Notes under the pieces: model-generated
Seen by the model: the letters and a program-made list of their open reading frames with translations, nothing else
What the model was told of the DNA's origin: nothing
Database searches by the model: none
Part shown: positions 16,409 to 23,457 of the stretch, one piece after another
Layout of the letters: the number at the start of each line of letters is the position of its first letter
Position numbering within the stretch: position 1 is the first letter of the stretch
From: JAFCUW01 sp049897565
GTDB lineage: Bacteria; Pseudomonadota; Gammaproteobacteria; Burkholderiales; Burkholderiaceae_D
NCBI RefSeq assembly: GCF_049897565.1
Contig: NZ_JAFCWM010000021.1
Location: forward strand, 29,238-93,237
Direction of reading: 5' to 3'
DNA length: 64,000 bases
Program-made: the position numbers and the translations under genes

Positions 16409-16723
16409 TTATTTAACGCGGACGTCGTTCTTTACCGATACTACACCCTTGACGCCACGGGCGATTTCGACTGCTCGCTGGGCATCTTGTGGCTGGGCCA
16501 CGAAGCCGGACAACTGGACGTCGCCCTTGAACGTTTCGACGTTGATCTCGGTCGCCTTCAGCGTCGGCTCGTTGAAGATCGATGCTTTCACCTTGGCGGT
16601 GATGACGGTGTCGTCGATGAACTCGCCAGTGCCTTCCTTGGTTGGGGTCGACGCGCAACCGGCCAGGGTGGCGACGAGCGAAGCGGCAAACAGCATGCTG
16701 GCAAAGCGGCGTGGGAATTTCAT
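16409..16723 (-). CDS. BON-domain lipoprotein (paralogue of 25689)
   Basis: 104 residues: lipobox LAGC with Cys23, then one BON domain (about 40-104) with FIDDTVITAKVKASIF and VQLSGFVAQPQDAQRAVEIA. BON domains bind phospholipid and appear in OsmY/DolP-like envelope-stress proteins. Very similar to the protein at 25689-26006 (same length, same order of motifs), so the two are paralogues. Lies 81 bp after the 16805-17362 gene on the same strand; co-transcription is possible. Confidence 0.9.
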   Translation of the reverse strand: MKFPRRFASMLFAASLVATLAGCASTPTKEGTGEFIDDTVITAKVKASIFNEPTLKATEINVETFKGDVQLSGFVAQPQDAQRAVEIARGVKGVVSVKNDVRVK

Positions 16724-16804
16724 GTTGGACTCCTTGGGTGGTTGGTCAAAAAAATCTGTTGCATGCTCGGGATGAGCTTACTGCGGGAACTGCTATTCAG
16801 TGAA

Positions 16805-17362
16805 TTACTTGCCGAAATCGACCTTGGCGGTGGCGACACAGCTGTCCTTGGCCGCGCCGGCAAAGGCGTCGCATTTTTGCATTGCAACCTTGTACTGCGC
16901 GGAGCGCTTGTCGTCGCGGGCGTCGGTGCGCGCTTCAATGGCGCGCTTGTCGGCCTTGGCATCGGCCTGGGCCGCGATCAGGGTCGCCTTGGCCTGGCTG
17001 ACGCAGACATCGCGGTCGTTGCCGGCGAGCGCGCCGCACTTGGCTTTATCGAGGTCGTAGTTAGCGTCGGCAATTTTCATCCGCGACGAGGTGTAGGCCT
17101 TCAGCGTGTTCTTGTAATAGGCGCCGGCTTCTTCCTCGGCACGCACGCGCGCCGCTTTCGCTTCGGCGACGCAGACATCTTTCGGCGCGCCGGTGATGGC
17201 GTCGCACCTGGCGCGGCTGGCCTTGTAAGCTGCGGCAGCGCCGTCCTTGGCTTGCACGTAAGCTGCCTTCGCTTCCGCCGTGGCGGCGCTGGCGCTACCG
17301 CTCCAGCACAGCGCGGCGGCGAGCAGGACGATGGCGTGGCGAGGTGTCAGGCGTTGTTTCAT
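16805..17362 (-). CDS. Secreted protein with three Cys-pair repeats
   Basis: 185 residues. Sec signal peptide ending SASA, then an Ala/Lys-rich helical protein with three similar units: CDAITGAPKDVCVAEAKA, CGALAGNDRDVCVSQAKA and CDAFAGAAKDSCVATAKV. Each has two Cys separated by ten or eleven residues followed by AEAKA-like sequence, so disulfide-stapled helical hairpins in the periplasm are likely. No named family. Divergent from the glycine-zipper lipoprotein gene at 17632. Confidence 0.8.
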   Translation of the reverse strand: MKQRLTPRHAIVLLAAALCWSGSASAATAEAKAAYVQAKDGAAAAYKASRARCDAITGAPKDVCVAEAKAARVRAEEEAGAYYKNTLKAYTSSRMKIADANYDLDKAKCGALAGNDRDVCVSQAKATLIAAQADAKADKRAIEARTDARDDKRSAQYKVAMQKCDAFAGAAKDSCVATAKVDFGK

Positions 17363-17561
17363 GTTACGGCTCCAATAGGTAATTCGGTTGATTACCGTTT
17401 TACGTGGATTGGCAGCCCCCATCTGTTCGCTGGCGAACACATCATTATTTATTCCCGCCGCGCTGCCATTTTTACAACAAAGTTTGCGGTCACGCCTATC
17501 CCCCTCGCCAAACCGGCATCCAGAGCGTGTATTTCGTAAAATATCAAACTAACACCAATCA

Positions 17562-17575
17562 GTGCGGCACCGCAC
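17562..17575. promoter_or_regulatory. Candidate regulon palindrome, site 4
   Basis: GTGCGGCACCGCAC is a perfect 6-bp inverted repeat (GTGCGG/CCGCAC) matching GTNCG-N4-CGNAC. It lies 63 bp before the 17632 start, in the divergent region also serving the 17362 gene. Confidence 0.5.
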
Positions 17576-17631
17576 AGACCGTAGAAATGTTGCTGACTAT
17601 CCTGACGTTACACATTTGCCAGGAGAACAAT

Positions 17632-18096
17632 ATGAAATCCACATCCACCATCGCCGCACTGATCGTTGCCAGCACCGCAGTTCTGAGCGGTTGCGCCACC
17701 ACCACCTCGACCCCGTACAACAACGGTTACAGCCAGCCTGGTTATAACACCAACGTCTCGTCGGGCTACGGCACGATCGATTCGATCCAGGTCGTGCGCG
17801 GCTCGGGCGGCACGTCCGGTAGCGGCGCCGTCGTCGGCGGCCTCGTCGGCGCACTGGTCGGTAACCAGGTCGGTAGCGGCTCGGGCCGTACGGCAGCGAC
17901 CGTCGCCGGTGCAGTCGGCGGCGCAGCGATCGGCAACAGCGTCGAAGCAAACCGCAACAACAACGGCCAGGACATGTACCAGTTGAACATCCGCATGGAC
18001 AACGGCGAATACCGCAGCATCACCCAGGACAGCGTGTATGACCTTCGCGTGGGCAACCGCGTGCGCATGGTCGACGGCCGCGTCTACCGTTATTGA
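17632..18096 (+). CDS. Glycine-zipper 2TM lipoprotein (SlyB/PCP-like)
   Basis: 154 residues. Lipobox VLSGC (Cys21), a Tyr/Asn/Gly-rich segment, then a Gly-zipper (GAVVGGLVGALVGNQVGSGSGR region, about 62-100) and a C-terminal DNGEYRSITQDSVYDLRVGNRVRMVDGRVYRY-like beta domain seen in SlyB/Pcp proteins. Outer-membrane stress lipoproteins of this type stabilise the envelope. AGGAGA precedes ATG 17632. Confidence 0.9.
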   Translation: MKSTSTIAALIVASTAVLSGCATTTSTPYNNGYSQPGYNTNVSSGYGTIDSIQVVRGSGGTSGSGAVVGGLVGALVGNQVGSGSGRTAATVAGAVGGAAIGNSVEANRNNNGQDMYQLNIRMDNGEYRSITQDSVYDLRVGNRVRMVDGRVYRY

Positions 18097-18168
18097 TTTG
18101 CCGGCGCGCCTTCGGGCGCGCTAGTTCCCGCCGGGATTACCAATTTAGATTCATTTTAGGAGCTCCCC

Positions 18169-18321
18169 ATGGGAACCATTCTGCTTGTCGTACTTATTCT
18201 CATCCTGATCGGCGTCCTGCCAACCTGGGGCCACAGCCGCAGCTGGGGCTACGGCCCGGTCGGCATCACCGGCATACTCGTCATTGTGCTGATCATCATG
18301 CTCCTCACCGGGCGCTTGTAA
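18169..18321 (+). CDS. DUF3309 small membrane protein
   Basis: 50 residues: MGTILLVVLILILIGVLPTW, HSRSWGYGPVG, then GITGILVIVLIIMLLTG. Two short hydrophobic segments around a WGYGP turn are the DUF3309 pattern, frequent beside stress genes in proteobacteria. AGGAGC lies 8 nt upstream of ATG 18169. Ends before a strong terminator, so it is probably co-transcribed with the 17632 lipoprotein gene. Confidence 0.85.
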   Translation: MGTILLVVLILILIGVLPTWGHSRSWGYGPVGITGILVIVLIIMLLTGRL

Positions 18322-18334
18322 CAGCACTCGCAAG

Positions 18335-18358
18335 ACCGGCCGCGCGCCGGTTTTTTTT
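18335..18358 (+). terminator. Rho-independent terminator
   Basis: Stem ACCGGC/GCCGGT, loop CGCGC, followed by eight T residues. Confidence 0.85.
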
Positions 18359-18405
18359 CGCCGTTTTTTTCACTGCACGCACATACAACAACAATAGGAG
18401 CTGCC

Positions 18406-18780
18406 ATGAATCTGCCTCACCGCTCGACCCTGAGTACCGTCGCCGTCGCCGCCGCCTGCGCCGCGCTCGCCCTTGCCGGCGCCGCCCACGCCCAGGTCAC
18501 GCCCGAATCGACCGACTCGAACGTGCCGCCGGCGACCGCCCAGAAGCAGGCGCGCGAAATCGCCCAGGGCGATCCGGCGCGCTGGTTCCGCGAAGACGCT
18601 ACCGCGGCCCAGCGCCTGCGCACCTTGCAAAAGGAAATTGCCGCCGGCCTGCAGGAAGCCCAGGGCGCCTGCCGCAAGATGGCCGCCGGCGAGCGCGCCG
18701 GCTGCATGAAGGAAGCGCGCGCGACTTACCAGCAAGAAATGGCGGCGGCCCCCTCGCTGGCCTCAGCCGAACGGCGCTAG
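18406..18780 (+). CDS. Small secreted helical protein, unknown
   Basis: 124 residues with Sec signal peptide (cleavage after AHA near residue 28). The mature part is helical and charged, with a Cys pair in GACRKMAAGERAGCMKEARA that resembles the Cys-pair units of the 16805-17362 protein. AGGAGC precedes ATG 18406. Its stop overlaps the stop of the convergent patatin gene by the shared bases CTAG. Confidence 0.7.
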   Translation: MNLPHRSTLSTVAVAAACAALALAGAAHAQVTPESTDSNVPPATAQKQAREIAQGDPARWFREDATAAQRLRTLQKEIAAGLQEAQGACRKMAAGERAGCMKEARATYQQEMAAAPSLASAERR

Positions 18781-19931
18781 TCGGCCTGGCGGCTGCCGGC
18801 GTCGTGGCTCGGTAATTCGTGCACGACGACGGCGGTGTCGTCGGTAAACGCGTTGAGCCAGCCGGCATGCTTGAGCGCGCGAAGCGCGTCCCGGTAGCCC
18901 TGGTCCCAGCGCCATTCGATCGACCCCTTTGAAAAATTGACGTCCTTGGCCGCCATGTTCCAGTCGCGGCCGGCGTAAGGCAGGCGCACGATGTGCATGG
19001 TCGAGCCGACCCCGAGCGCGGCCAGTTCGGCGCGGTCCGCTTCACTGTGCTCGCTGGCCGGAACCCGCGCATACAGCTCGCGCAGCTTTTGCTGCATGCG
19101 GTGCGCGTTGACGTAGTCGTCGATGTGGCGCGTCGAGCGCGACGCGTACGTCACATCCTTTTGCCGCGTGTTGACCTGGTCCATCGTGACCGGCTCGCCG
19201 CCCTTGGCGCTCCACAAGTCGACCATGAAGCACAGCGTGTCGCCTTCCGGCAGCTCTTTCAGCACCGACTCGAGCGGGGTGTTCGAATACAGCCCGCCAT
19301 CCCAGTACAGCTGGCCGTCGACGCGCACCGGCGCAAATGCCGGCGGCAGGCTGCAACTGGCGCGCACGTGCGAGGCGCACAGGTCGCCGTCGACACTGTC
19401 GAAGGCGCGCAATTCGCCCGTGGTGACGTTGATCGCGTTGACCGTCAGGCGCACGCCGCCTTTTTCGTTGAGGTAGTCGAAGTCGACCAGTTCTTCGAGC
19501 GTGGCGTGCAGCGGTCGGGTGTCGTAGAACGACGCGTCCTCCGGCGGTACCGTCATGCCTAACGGGAAGCCGCTGAAATAGCGCGGTGCAAAAAAGCCCG
19601 GGACGCCGCGCACAAAGGCGTCGGCGGTGTTGAGCATGATGCTGCGCCGGCGCTGATCGTCGCTGACGTTGCCCATGTCGACGCTGTCGGGATGGGCCAC
19701 CCGGTCCCAGAACGCTTTGACGCGCTGGAGCCGGTCGTGCTTGTGATTGCCGGCGATCAGCGCGGCGTTGATGGCGCCGATCGACGTGCCGACGATCCAG
19801 TCGGGCACCAGGTCGTGTTCGTGCAAGGCCTGGTAGACGCCGGCCTGATAGGCGCCGAGCGCGCCGCCGCCCTGCAGCACCAGCACGATGCGCAGATTCT
19901 CGGGGTTGAGTGAATTCTTGTTGGCCGTCAT
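18777..19931 (-). CDS. Patatin-like phospholipase
   Basis: 384 residues. N-terminal patatin domain: oxyanion motif GGGALGAYQAG, nucleophile elbow GTSIG, and catalytic DGG in YWDGGLYSNTP. These make a Ser-Asp dyad acyl hydrolase acting on membrane or storage lipids. The C-terminal 120 residues match the DUF3734 extension found in bacterial patatins. No signal peptide, so cytosolic or membrane-peripheral. Start 19931 (MTANKN) is preferred over an upstream in-frame start. Confidence 0.92.
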   Translation of the reverse strand: MTANKNSLNPENLRIVLVLQGGGALGAYQAGVYQALHEHDLVPDWIVGTSIGAINAALIAGNHKHDRLQRVKAFWDRVAHPDSVDMGNVSDDQRRRSIMLNTADAFVRGVPGFFAPRYFSGFPLGMTVPPEDASFYDTRPLHATLEELVDFDYLNEKGGVRLTVNAINVTTGELRAFDSVDGDLCASHVRASCSLPPAFAPVRVDGQLYWDGGLYSNTPLESVLKELPEGDTLCFMVDLWSAKGGEPVTMDQVNTRQKDVTYASRSTRHIDDYVNAHRMQQKLRELYARVPASEHSEADRAELAALGVGSTMHIVRLPYAGRDWNMAAKDVNFSKGSIEWRWDQGYRDALRALKHAGWLNAFTDDTAVVVHELPSHDAGSRQAD

Positions 19932-19975
19932 CGTGGTCCGTTCAGACACACCGCGCCGCTGGCGCGGCACAGGTT

Positions 19976-20013
19976 AAAAAAAACGGCGCCGAATCTGCGA
20001 TTGCGACGCCGTT
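19976..20013 (-). terminator. Terminator of the YqjD-YqjE-YqjK operon
   Basis: On the minus strand AACGGCGTC pairs with GGCGCCGTT around a loop of about 16 nt and is followed by a T8 run. Confidence 0.65.
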
Positions 20014-20094
20014 CAAGCCCCACCATATCTGCTTTCCGGCTTTGCTGCCGGAATCAGATGCGGCGCCGTGGCATTGCCGCGGCCGCCGCACGAT

Positions 20095-20463
20095 TCACGT
20101 CGCCTGTTTCAGGCGGCGCTGCTGCATGTACCAGCCGAAGCCGGCCATCGCGACTGCCAAGGCAATGCCGGCGATGCCCATGCGGCGGTTGCGGAAGATG
20201 CGCACGGCCGTCACCAGGATCGGCGCCAGCGTGGCCATGCTCGCGCCGGTCGGCTTGAGCAGGCTGTCGACGCGCGAGCGCACCGCCCACGTGGCGTGGT
20301 CGAGCGCCGAGTGAAACAGCACTTCCGGCCGCGCCGCATGCTTGACCTGCGCCTTCACATGCACCAGCGCGACGCGGTAAAACTCGCCTTCGCGGATCAG
20401 CTGAGCCTTGCGCTCCTGCATGTCTTCCTTCGGCGCTATCACTTCTACAGTTTGTGTTTCCAT
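20095..20463 (-). CDS. YqjK-like small membrane protein
   Basis: 122 residues: polar N-terminus with KAQLIREGEFYRVALVHVKAQV, and a C-terminal hydrophobic helix MGIAGIALAVAMAGFGWYMQ. Position as third gene after yqjD and yqjE homologues, size and topology fit YqjK, although similarity is weak. Start 20463 lies 26 nt after the YqjE stop. Confidence 0.65.
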   Translation of the reverse strand: METQTVEVIAPKEDMQERKAQLIREGEFYRVALVHVKAQVKHAARPEVLFHSALDHATWAVRSRVDSLLKPTGASMATLAPILVTAVRIFRNRRMGIAGIALAVAMAGFGWYMQQRRLKQAT

Positions 20464-20489
20464 GCAACCTCCGATATTCGTGACTGCCG

Positions 20490-20876
20490 TTACAGCAGCA
20501 TGTCGCGGTCGTTCTTAAGTTCTTTCATCGTTTCCGGGAACGCCAGCTTGCCCTGCTTGAGCATGGCCAGGCCCTTGAACACGAGGATAGCCGTTATGGC
20601 GAGGAACACGGCGAACATCACCAGCAGGATTTTCCAGCCCATCGCATCCCATGCCAGCGCCACCACCATGGCGGTGCCGTACAGGATGGCGAAGCAGATG
20701 GCCAGCACGGCGCCGGCAAACAAGGCCACCAGCTCGATGGCGTGGTTGCGCACTTCCGTCAGTTCGATGGCTGCCAGCTCGACGCGCGACACGACCAGGC
20801 CCAACAGGTTCTTCCCCAGGCCGGTCAGTCCACTCATCAGGCCGGGACCATGAACGATAGTTTCAGCTTTTTCCAT
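20490..20876 (-). CDS. yqjE: YqjE-like holin-superfamily membrane protein
   Basis: 128 residues with the PF07332 pattern: NLLGLVVSRVELAAIELTEVR, then two hydrophobic helices (IELVALFAGAVLAICFAILY and KILLVMFAVFLAITAILVF). Usually encoded between a DUF883 protein and YqjK, as here. Thought to sit in the inner membrane of stationary-phase cells. Start 20876; an upstream extension overlaps the neighbour and lacks an RBS. Confidence 0.85.
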   Translation of the reverse strand: MEKAETIVHGPGLMSGLTGLGKNLLGLVVSRVELAAIELTEVRNHAIELVALFAGAVLAICFAILYGTAMVVALAWDAMGWKILLVMFAVFLAITAILVFKGLAMLKQGKLAFPETMKELKNDRDMLL

Positions 20877-20893
20877 GGCTCCCCCGGCTAAGA

Positions 20894-21238
20894 TTATTTG
20901 CGGCCCAGGATCACGCCGAGCAGCAGGCCGACGCCGGCCGCCGCGGCGATGGTGCGCCATGGGTTGTCCTTGACATAGACATCGGCCGACTGCGCCAGTT
21001 CCTTGCCCTTGACCATAGCTTGACCTTGCACCTGGCTCGCCTTGCCCATTGCAACGTCGAGCATTTCCATGCCGCGCCCGCGCAGTTCTTCGGCCTTTTC
21101 GCCCGTCAGGGCGGCAGCGGCGGTCAGCAGGGTCTGGGCATCCTTGACCAGCGTCTTGACGTCGGCCGACGCGTTGTTCATGGCGCCATTGACGGTGTTG
21201 GCGGCGGCGCTGGCGGAACGGGTATTGTTGTCTAACAT
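20894..21238 (-). CDS. yqjD: ElaB/YqjD-family DUF883 protein
   Basis: 114 residues. Amphipathic helical body (VKTLVKDAQTLLTAAAALTG) and the C-terminal DUF883 signature NPWRTIAAAAGVGLLLG with GRK end. YqjD/ElaB are inner-membrane, ribosome-associated stationary-phase proteins in E. coli. RBS AGGAG precedes the start. Part of a run of six minus-strand genes with gaps below 100 bp. Confidence 0.9.
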   Translation of the reverse strand: MLDNNTRSASAAANTVNGAMNNASADVKTLVKDAQTLLTAAAALTGEKAEELRGRGMEMLDVAMGKASQVQGQAMVKGKELAQSADVYVKDNPWRTIAAAAGVGLLLGVILGRK

Positions 21239-21279
21239 GATGAACTCCTGTTGGTGGGTGAAAAAATTATTAAATGGTT

Positions 21280-21819
21280 TTAGGCTGGCATCAGGTCGTG
21301 CATGTCGTCGGCGTGCTCTTCTTCGACGGCCATGATCCTGACCAGCAGGTCGCGCGTGGTCGGATCCTTGTCGCCGATCGCGGCGATCATCTGGCGATAC
21401 GATTCGATCGCCACACGCTCGGCAATCAGGTTAGCGCGGACCATCGCGCCGACATTGTCCGAATCGTCATACTCGGCGTGGCTGCGCGCGGTCAGCGTGG
21501 CCGGATTGAAGTTCGGCGAACCGTTCAGCTGGACAATGCGTTCGGCCAGCCAGTCGGCGTGCTCCTGCTCCTGGGTCGCGTGCTCGAGAAATTCGGCGCG
21601 CGCCTGGCCATTGCCGGGGCCGCTAACGGTGTAGTAGTGGCGCTTGTAGCGCAGCACGCACACCAGCTCGGTTGCCAGCGCGTCGTTGAGCATGGCAATG
21701 ACGGCTTCGCGGTCAGCCTGGTAGCCGTCGGTCACTGCGCCGTCGTCGAGGTTGGCGGCGGCCGCGCGGATCGCGGCGACGTCAAACCCGTGAGCGAGCG
21801 GCGTTTTATTGTCTTCCAT
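21280..21819 (-). CDS. Ferritin-like diiron protein (bacterioferritin family)
   Basis: 179 residues, four-helix bundle. Iron ligands are suggested by LATELVCVLRY, the EQEH in ATQEQEHADWLAERI, ERVAIESY and EEEH in AVEEEHADDMHDL. Such proteins oxidise and store iron or remove peroxide. Placement between an OmpA lipoprotein and yqjD suits an oxidative or envelope stress operon. RBS AAGGAAA. Confidence 0.87.
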   Translation of the reverse strand: MEDNKTPLAHGFDVAAIRAAAANLDDGAVTDGYQADREAVIAMLNDALATELVCVLRYKRHYYTVSGPGNGQARAEFLEHATQEQEHADWLAERIVQLNGSPNFNPATLTARSHAEYDDSDNVGAMVRANLIAERVAIESYRQMIAAIGDKDPTTRDLLVRIMAVEEEHADDMHDLMPA

Positions 21820-21846
21820 GATGATTTCCTTGTTCGGTTACGTTGA

Positions 21847-22782
21847 TTAACGGCGCGGCGGAATTGCGACGCCTTCATTTGACAGCACGATTTCGACGCG
21901 GCGGTTCAGCTGCCTGTCGCCAGCCGAGACATTGCCGGCGACCGGATAGGCTTCGCCGTAGCCGCGCATGGCGACGCGCTCGCGGCCGATGCCCATGCCG
22001 GTCAGCGCGCTGGCCACCGACGCGGCGCGCCGCTCGGACAGCTCCTGGTTGTGTGCCGAACTGCCGGTACTGTCCGTAAACCCTTCGACCAGCACGGTGC
22101 GGTTCGGGTTCTGGTTCAGTACGTCGGCAAGCTTGCGCACGTTATTGACGCCGTCGGCCGTCAGCGTCGCTTGGTTGGTGGCAAACAACACGTCGCCGAT
22201 GGTGATGATCATGCCGCGTTCAGTCTTTTTCGCCTGCAGATCGGCCATCTGGGCTTCCAGCTGGGCGGCGCGCGCCTGTGCTTCGCGTGTCTGGGCTTCG
22301 GCACTCTGGGCGGCGCGGGTGGCGTCGTTGGCCTGGGCCTGGGCCGATTGCGCATCTATCTTGGCGCGGTTCGCTTCCATCTTGGCGCGCTCGGCGTCCA
22401 TCTTGGCGCGGTCCGCTTCGGCGGTGCGCGCTTCCAGGCGCAGCTGGTCGCGCTGGCGGCCCGAATTGGCGATGTCGGCTTCGGCTGCCTTCTGGCTGGC
22501 GACCTGCTGGGCGGTGGCGATCCTCTGCTTGGCCAGGTAGGCCAACTGGTCGATCTGCGCCAGGCTCTCGCGGCGCGCCGCGGCGGCGTTGGCGGCGTCC
22601 AAGGCATCGCTGGCCTGCTTGAATTCGAGCGGCGCGTAGCTCGACACTGCCGGATTGCTGTTGGCGGCGACGAACTCGTTGCGCGCCTGGTCGAGCATAT
22701 TGGTGGTGGTCGGCGTGGAGCTGCAGGCGGCCAGCATGACGGCGCTGGCGAGGATGGTGGCTTTAAAAAATTTGGCGTTCAT
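21847..22782 (-). CDS. OmpA-family lipoprotein with DUF4398 and coiled coil
   Basis: 311 residues. Lipobox LAAC (Cys20), DUF4398-like helical region, a long Ala/Glu/Lys coiled coil (about 60-195) with heptad-like EAQARAAQLEAQMADLQ, then the OmpA peptidoglycan-binding domain (GFTDSTGSSAHNQELSERR and NRRVEIVLS). ATG 22782 follows AAGGA with 7-nt spacing; a TTG two codons upstream is less likely. Probably spans from outer membrane to peptidoglycan. Confidence 0.9.
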   Translation of the reverse strand: MNAKFFKATILASAVMLAACSSTPTTTNMLDQARNEFVAANSNPAVSSYAPLEFKQASDALDAANAAAARRESLAQIDQLAYLAKQRIATAQQVASQKAAEADIANSGRQRDQLRLEARTAEADRAKMDAERAKMEANRAKIDAQSAQAQANDATRAAQSAEAQTREAQARAAQLEAQMADLQAKKTERGMIITIGDVLFATNQATLTADGVNNVRKLADVLNQNPNRTVLVEGFTDSTGSSAHNQELSERRAASVASALTGMGIGRERVAMRGYGEAYPVAGNVSAGDRQLNRRVEIVLSNEGVAIPPRR

Positions 22783-22876
22783 GTTCAAGTCCTTGTAGAA
22801 AGCGCGTGCTGTGCGCAGGGTCGATTTCGAGTTGTTGTGCGGTCAGTCGGCGACGGCCGCCCTGCCCGGCAGCGTG

Positions 22877-23269
22877 TTAGCGGACGCCGTTGGCGCGCTC
22901 GACTTCGTCGCGCAGGATGCGCAGGTCGGCGTCGAGGGCATTGGCGGCGGCGTTCGCCTTGGTCGAATTGGCCTTGCTCTGGGCCAGCTTGGCGTCGGCT
23001 TGCGCTTCGGTCGCCAGGGTGCGCGCCAGGGTGTAATCCTTGGCCGCGAGCGCCTCGTTGGCGCGCATCATCTTCGAGCGCGCCGCGGTGATTTCGGCCG
23101 GGGCCAGGTCGGCCGCGCCGGCGCTCACTGCGTTCTCGACCGCATTGCGGGAGACGGCGACGTCGGCCGTGGCAGGCGCTTTTTGCGACGTGCCGCAGGC
23201 AGCCAGCGACAGCAGCGCGCCGGCGCACACTACTTTGAACAACTGATTGGTCTTCGTTTGCGTGGTCAT
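22877..23269 (-). CDS. DUF4398 lipoprotein
   Basis: 130 residues. Lipobox LAAC (Cys25), then a helical DUF4398 domain with APAEITAARSKMMRANEALAAKDYTLARTLA-type repeats. First gene of the six-gene minus-strand run (23269 to 20095), sharing its domain with the following OmpA lipoprotein. RBS GGAGAG precedes ATG 23269. The regulon palindrome at 23381 lies upstream, between this gene and the divergent AsmA gene. Confidence 0.88.
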   Translation of the reverse strand: MTTQTKTNQLFKVVCAGALLSLAACGTSQKAPATADVAVSRNAVENAVSAGAADLAPAEITAARSKMMRANEALAAKDYTLARTLATEAQADAKLAQSKANSTKANAAANALDADLRILRDEVERANGVR

Positions 23270-23340
23270 GGGTTCTCTCCGGTGGCAATTAATTGATGTG
23301 ATATTAACGTTATATGCTGTTTCTTTGTTAAGCTCGGTTC

Positions 23341-23390
23341 GCTGACGCACATAGCAATGTGTCCATTCCACCGGCGCTCGGTGCGTCAGC
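23341..23390. repeat. Inverted repeat GCTGACGCAC / GTGCGTCAGC
   Basis: A 10-bp perfect inverted repeat with arms at 23341-23350 and 23381-23390, spaced by 30 bp, in the divergent promoter region. The right arm overlaps regulon site 5, so the left arm may be a second half-site. Confidence 0.6.
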
Positions 23391-23394
23391 GCAC
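23381..23394. promoter_or_regulatory. Candidate regulon palindrome, site 5
   Basis: GTGCGTCAGCGCAC matches GTNCG-N4-CGNAC. It lies 70 bp before the AsmA-family start (23458) and about 118 bp before the divergent DUF4398 start (23269). Confidence 0.55.
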
Positions 23395-23457
23395 ATCGAC
23401 AACTTGTCCTTTGCGCTACGCTGAGCGCTTCATTTCAGCCACACACCGAGGATCGTC

